Source of the DNA: an uncultured Bacilli bacterium
GTDB lineage: Bacteria; Bacillota_I; Bacilli_A; RFN20; CAG-826
Direction of reading: 5' to 3'
Length of the DNA: 64,000 nt
NCBI GenBank assembly: GCA_934140155.1
Contig: CAKPBC010000001.1
Coordinates: forward strand, 620,001 to 684,000
The notes beneath the pieces were generated by a model. That model was not told the origin of the DNA, did no database searches, and worked only from the letters and a program-made list of their open reading frames with translations. Position 1 is the stretch's first letter, and every line of letters starts with the position of its first letter. Shown one piece after another: positions 60,267 to 64,000 of this stretch. A program made the translations under genes and the position numbers.

Positions 60267-61394
60267 ATGAAAATACTAGTCACAGGTGCTAAAGGTTTTA
60301 TAGGTAGAAACTTAATTGAAGAATTAAAGAATAGAAAATATACCGATATATATGAATTTGATATTGATACAGATATAAAGTTATTAGATCAATATTGCTT
60401 TGATTGTGACTTTGTTTTCCATTTAGCGGGTGTTAATCGCCCAAAAGATCAAGATGAATTTATGAAAGGTAATTTTGGTTTTACTTCTATTCTTCTTGAT
60501 ACTTTAAAGAAAAATCATAATAAATGTCCAATTATGATTAGTTCTTCAATCCAAGCTGAATTAGATAACCCATATGGGCTATCTAAAAGAGCGGGAGAAG
60601 AACTAATATTTAAATATGGCTTAGAAGAGAATGTTAAAGTATTTGTTTATCGTTTCCCTAATGTATATGGTAAATGGTGTAGACCTAATTATAATAGCGC
60701 TATAGCTACATTTTGTAATAATATAGCTAATGACTTACCTATTACAGTTAATAATAGAGAAACTGTAATGCACTTAGTTTATATTGATGATGTATTTAAT
60801 GAACTTATTAATGCTTTAGAAGGTAAAGGTAATAAAATAGGTAATTACTATAAAGTTCCTACTGAAGATGAAACAACATTAGGCCATATAGTGGATTTAA
60901 TATATTCTTTTAAAAATAGTAGAGAAGAAAGAAGTATTCCTAATATGTCTAATCATTTGGAAAAATGTTTATATTCAACTTACTTATCTTATTTACCTAA
61001 AGATAAATTCTCTTATCCATTAAAGATGAATATTGATAATCGAGGATCATTTACAGAAATAATTAGAACAATTGATCGAGGTCAATTCTCTGTTAATATA
61101 TCACACCCTGGTATTACAAAAGGTAATCACTGGCATCATACTAAAAATGAAAAATTCTTAGTTGTATCTGGCCATTGTTTAATTAAATTTAGAAAAGTTG
61201 GAACAAATGATGTTATCACTTATGATGTAAGTGGTGATAAACTTGAAGTAGTGGATATACCAGTTGGATATACGCATAGTATTACAAATATTGGTGATAC
61301 TGATTCAGTTACATTTATGTGGTGTAATGAATGCTTTGATCCTAATAATCCTGATACTATATTTTTGGAGGTAGAAAAATATGATTCAAAATAG
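60267..61394 (+). CDS. capF: CapF-type reductase with C-terminal cupin
   Basis: This 375-residue protein joins an N-terminal SDR (G-A-K-G-F-I-G-R-N, Y-G-L-S-K) to a C-terminal cupin (from about 250; G-N-H-W-H-H-T-K-N-E-K-F), as in S. aureus CapF. The two domains carry out the isomerization and NADPH reduction steps to UDP-6-deoxy-talose type sugar before C2 epimerization. It overlaps the acyltransferase by 14 bases. Confidence 0.93.
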   Translation: MKILVTGAKGFIGRNLIEELKNRKYTDIYEFDIDTDIKLLDQYCFDCDFVFHLAGVNRPKDQDEFMKGNFGFTSILLDTLKKNHNKCPIMISSSIQAELDNPYGLSKRAGEELIFKYGLEENVKVFVYRFPNVYGKWCRPNYNSAIATFCNNIANDLPITVNNRETVMHLVYIDDVFNELINALEGKGNKIGNYYKVPTEDETTLGHIVDLIYSFKNSREERSIPNMSNHLEKCLYSTYLSYLPKDKFSYPLKMNIDNRGSFTEIIRTIDRGQFSVNISHPGITKGNHWHHTKNEKFLVVSGHCLIKFRKVGTNDVITYDVSGDKLEVVDIPVGYTHSITNIGDTDSVTFMWCNECFDPNNPDTIFLEVEKYDSK

Positions 61395-62490
61395 AAAAAT
61401 TTATTTGGATGTAATGAAGTTTTTTGCAATTGTATTAGTTGTTTTTGGACATTGCATGCAAAAGTATGTAAATAATTATACTAATACGATAATTTATAAT
61501 TTTATTTGGTTATTTCAAATGCCTGCTTTTTTCTTTGTATCTGGATATTTGCATGTTAAAGAAGAAAAAGTGACAACTGCTAAAGATATGTGGAAATATG
61601 TTTTTAAACGTTTTAAAGCATATTTCATTCCTATTGTTACATTTATATTGTTGGATAGTATAATAACTAAAAATTATTCATCTTTTAATGGATTGTTATT
61701 AATTATTAAAGATAGAGTTATGCAATGGCCTTTTAATATACAAACTTCATTATGGTTTTTGTTTGCGTTAATGACTTATAGTATTTACTCTATTTTTGTA
61801 ACTTATGTATTATCCAAACAAAATTCGAGAACAAAAAAAATTATAATTGGTATTATCTCGCTATGCTTGTTTGAAGCAATATTCCTAGCGTTCTTTTATT
61901 TTATAAATGGTGCATTTTTAGGATCAAAATTAGTTGTATATTATTCAATATATTTTGTGTTTGGATATATTTTTGAAAGATTTGAGAATAATGATATATT
62001 TACTAATTTTAAATCTAAAATAGATTTGAATCTGATATTATGCATTGTTTCTGGTATAATATCTTTATGTATTTGCATTTTTGTAAGTGATATTGCAAGT
62101 TTTGATGATAATAATATTTTGCAATTATGTATAAGAGTTTTAGGATCAATTATGACTGTCCTTTTTGTTTTTTTATTACTGAAAATCTTGTTAAAAAGCA
62201 AAGAAAAATCATTTGTTTCAAAATTAGGACAGTACACACTAGAAATTTATTATATACATGTAATTTTATATAATTTAGATATTTTTAATGGCGCAGCACC
62301 TAATTATTATGAAAGTGTATTTGATCAATGGAAAATTGCTATTATTTCTTTTGTGATTATGTTGATATGCTCTTATATAATAAATTTCGCTATACAATAT
62401 ATTCCTTATTTACATTATGCAATTTTTGGAACCAAAGAAAATAAATTAAATTTATTTAAGAACAAAGAGGTACAACAATGCAAAAACTAA
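61381..62490 (+). CDS. Acyltransferase family 3 membrane protein
   Basis: This 369-residue protein has about ten membrane helices and the acyltransferase-3 start (R-x-I-Y-L-D-V-M-K-F-F-A-I-V-L-V-V-F-G-H), with the conserved His. It probably O-acetylates a sugar of the polysaccharide, perhaps FucNAc. It sits between capF and capG and overlaps both, which is not the usual order. Confidence 0.88.
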   Translation: MIQNRKIYLDVMKFFAIVLVVFGHCMQKYVNNYTNTIIYNFIWLFQMPAFFFVSGYLHVKEEKVTTAKDMWKYVFKRFKAYFIPIVTFILLDSIITKNYSSFNGLLLIIKDRVMQWPFNIQTSLWFLFALMTYSIYSIFVTYVLSKQNSRTKKIIIGIISLCLFEAIFLAFFYFINGAFLGSKLVVYYSIYFVFGYIFERFENNDIFTNFKSKIDLNLILCIVSGIISLCICIFVSDIASFDDNNILQLCIRVLGSIMTVLFVFLLLKILLKSKEKSFVSKLGQYTLEIYYIHVILYNLDIFNGAAPNYYESVFDQWKIAIISFVIMLICSYIINFAIQYIPYLHYAIFGTKENKLNLFKNKEVQQCKN

Positions 62491-63620
62491 AATTAATGAC
62501 TATTATTGGAACTAGACCAGAGATTATTCGTCTTGCTCCAACAATAAAATGCGCAGATAAATACTTTGATCATATTTTAGTCCATACTGGACAAAATTAT
62601 GATTACACTCTTAATCAAGTGTTTTTTGAGGATTTAGGATTAAGAGAACCAGATTATTACTTAAATGTTGTTGGTAAAGATTTAGGGGAAACAATGGGAA
62701 ATGTTATTGCTAAATCGTATGAATTAATGGTAAAAGTGAAACCAGATGCTGTGTTAGTACTTGGTGATACTAATTCTTGTTTATCAGTAATATCAGCAAA
62801 AAGATTACATATTCCTACCTTCCATATGGAAGCAGGTAATAGATGTAAAGATGAATGCTTGCCAGAAGAAACAAATAGAAGAATAGTGGATATTATTTCT
62901 GATGTTAATATGTGCTATTCAGAACATGCAAGGAGATATTTAGCGGAATGTGGTTGTGCTAAAGAAAGAACTTTTGTTATTGATTCTCCGATGGCAGAAG
63001 TTCTTCATGATAATTTAGAAAAAATAGAAGCATCTACTATTCTTCCTAAATTAGGATTAAAAAAGAAAAAATATATTTTATTAAGCGCACATCATGAAAT
63101 TAACATAGATGATGAAACTAATTTTATGTCTCTTATGACGGCAGTTAATGAAATGGCTAAAAAATATGATATGCCAATATTATATTCTTGCCATCCAAGA
63201 AGTAAAAAATATATTGAAGCAAGAAACTTTAAGTTTGATGAAAGAGTTATTCAACATCAACCATTAGGATTCCATGATTATAACAATTTACAAATGAATG
63301 CATATTGTGTCGTTTCTGATAGTGGAACATTACCAGAAGAAAGCAGTTTTTATTTATCTATTGGCAAACCAATACCGGCTGTAAGTATAAGAACAAGCAC
63401 AGAGAGACCAGAAGCTTTAGATGCAGGAGACTTTGTTTTAGCTGGCATATCAACGAATGAAGTATTACAAGCAGTAGATATGGCTGTATCAATGGTTGAA
63501 AATGGTGATTTAGGAAAACCATGTGAATATTACACAGATGAAAATGTATCAATAAAAGCAGTTAGAATTATTCAATCATATACATCTATTGTTAATAAGA
63601 TGGTATGGAGGAAAAAATAA
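62478..63620 (+). CDS. capG: CapG-type non-hydrolysing UDP-sugar 2-epimerase
   Basis: This 380-residue enzyme has the WecB-like G-T-R-P-E-I-I-R-L-A-P, H-T-G-Q-N-Y-D, H-M-E-A-G-N-R and D-S-G-T-L-P-E-E. As third enzyme of the set it makes UDP-N-acetyl-L-fucosamine. It overlaps the following gene by one base. Confidence 0.92.
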   Translation: MQKLKLMTIIGTRPEIIRLAPTIKCADKYFDHILVHTGQNYDYTLNQVFFEDLGLREPDYYLNVVGKDLGETMGNVIAKSYELMVKVKPDAVLVLGDTNSCLSVISAKRLHIPTFHMEAGNRCKDECLPEETNRRIVDIISDVNMCYSEHARRYLAECGCAKERTFVIDSPMAEVLHDNLEKIEASTILPKLGLKKKKYILLSAHHEINIDDETNFMSLMTAVNEMAKKYDMPILYSCHPRSKKYIEARNFKFDERVIQHQPLGFHDYNNLQMNAYCVVSDSGTLPEESSFYLSIGKPIPAVSIRTSTERPEALDAGDFVLAGISTNEVLQAVDMAVSMVENGDLGKPCEYYTDENVSIKAVRIIQSYTSIVNKMVWRKK

Positions 63621-64000
63621 TGAAAATTGGACTACTATTACCTCAGATAGCAAAGGGTGGTGCTGAAAGAGCGGCGACTCGCATTTCTAAAATTTTGTCA
63701 GAAAATCATGAAATTTTTTTAATTGTCTTTTGTCAAGAGTGCAAAATAGCTTATGACTATAAAGGAAAATTAGTTGATTTAGGCGTAAAGTCGTCTAAAT
63801 GTTTTTTTGAAAAATTGCTTGCAAATTATAAGCGTATATCTAAATTAAAAGAAGTAAAGAAATCTTTAAAGCTTGATGCGGTAATTAGTTTTACACAAAC
63901 ACCAAATTATGTTAATGTTAAATCAACTGTTGCTGGATGCAAGGCAATAGTTTCAATAAGAAATTATATATTTACTGAAAAAAAAGATGGATTTATTTCG
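63620..64000 (+). CDS. Glycosyltransferase family 4, N-terminal part (runs off window)
   Basis: The 127 visible residues have the GT4 opening M-K-I-G-L-L-L-P-Q-I-A-K-G-G-A-E-R, as in N-acetylgalactosamine- and fucosamine-type transferases. GGAGG is 8 bases upstream; it starts within the capG stop (TAATG). The C-terminal donor domain lies outside the window. Confidence 0.85.
   Translation, partial: MKIGLLLPQIAKGGAERAATRISKILSENHEIFLIVFCQECKIAYDYKGKLVDLGVKSSKCFFEKLLANYKRISKLKEVKKSLKLDAVISFTQTPNYVNVKSTVAGCKAIVSIRNYIFTEKKDGFIS

Noticed and set aside
1..64000. Reassigned genetic code (TGA as Trp)
   Set aside because: All core genes are full length with TGG for Trp, and TGA stops the antitoxin gene and interrupts only pseudogenes.
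1..64000. tRNA or rRNA genes
   Set aside because: No stretch showed the GGTTCGAATCC-type T-arm with a matching acceptor stem, nor conserved rRNA segments.

Overview
The window is AT-rich, gene-dense DNA from a spore-forming, low-GC member of the Bacillota, most likely a gut-type Bacilli/Erysipelotrichia-like anaerobe. Support comes from spoIVA, dacB-spmA-spmB, a spoVIF-like gene and two YjcZ-type spore peptides, the SUF system in sufCDSUB order, RibU under an FMN riboswitch, LemA/DUF2207, PrsA-type foldases, many lipoproteins and no outer-membrane genes. The standard bacterial code fits every gene. TGA is almost unused as a stop: one intact gene, an accessory antitoxin, ends in TGA. This suggests, but does not prove, kinship with lineages bordering the Mollicutes.

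Layout. 0-1.1 kb: decayed AlbA_2-type ATP-binding genes in a tandem duplication with a small membrane protein. 1.2-2.3 kb: a membrane protein and a lipoprotein behind a promoter whose spacer holds an 11-G run. 2.5-3.7 kb: flavin reductase and YbaK-type deacylase. 3.8-13.7 kb: an AgrA/AgrC-like two-component system, then a block headed by 13-bp direct repeats at 21-bp spacing, encoding a 45-residue peptide, a secreted binding protein, a membrane-anchored GH3 glycosidase and a lipoprotein; the two binding proteins share four copies of one module. 13.8-18 kb: DUF4250, DUF2207, lipoprotein and LemA. 18-23 kb: a GtrA-HAD fusion, a broken AlbA_2 gene, a glycolipid-type GT4, recX and yhaM. 23-27 kb (minus strand): HIT protein and two PrsA-like lipoproteins. 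27-36.3 kb: yjcZ-like genes, then sufC-sufD-sufS-sufU-sufB-mnmG-rsmG-parA-parB with nearly no gaps. 36.3-41.7 kb: M6-like protease, dacB-spmA-spmB and a His/Asp/Trp-rich lipoprotein.

41.7-53 kb interleaves core genes (ribU, ferredoxin, cmk, der, spoVIF, spoIVA) with a patchwork of DUF4143 and AlbA_2 ATPase genes, two intact and others decayed, each preceded by its own short tandem repeat array with its own sequence and period. Two more arrays have lost any gene. This is the main unexplained structure of the window. 53-64 kb is a capsule/exopolysaccharide locus: Wzy-like/GT4 fusion, initiating sugar transferase, several glycosyltransferases, and capE-capF-acyltransferase-capG for UDP-N-acetyl-L-fucosamine. 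It runs off the right edge.

How it fits together: the core content serves Fe-S assembly, tRNA modification, chromosome segregation, sporulation and protein export. The accessory content is mainly cell-surface (regulated glycan-binding/GH3 operon, possibly phase-variable surface proteins, capsule), plus the repeat-associated ATPase cassettes.
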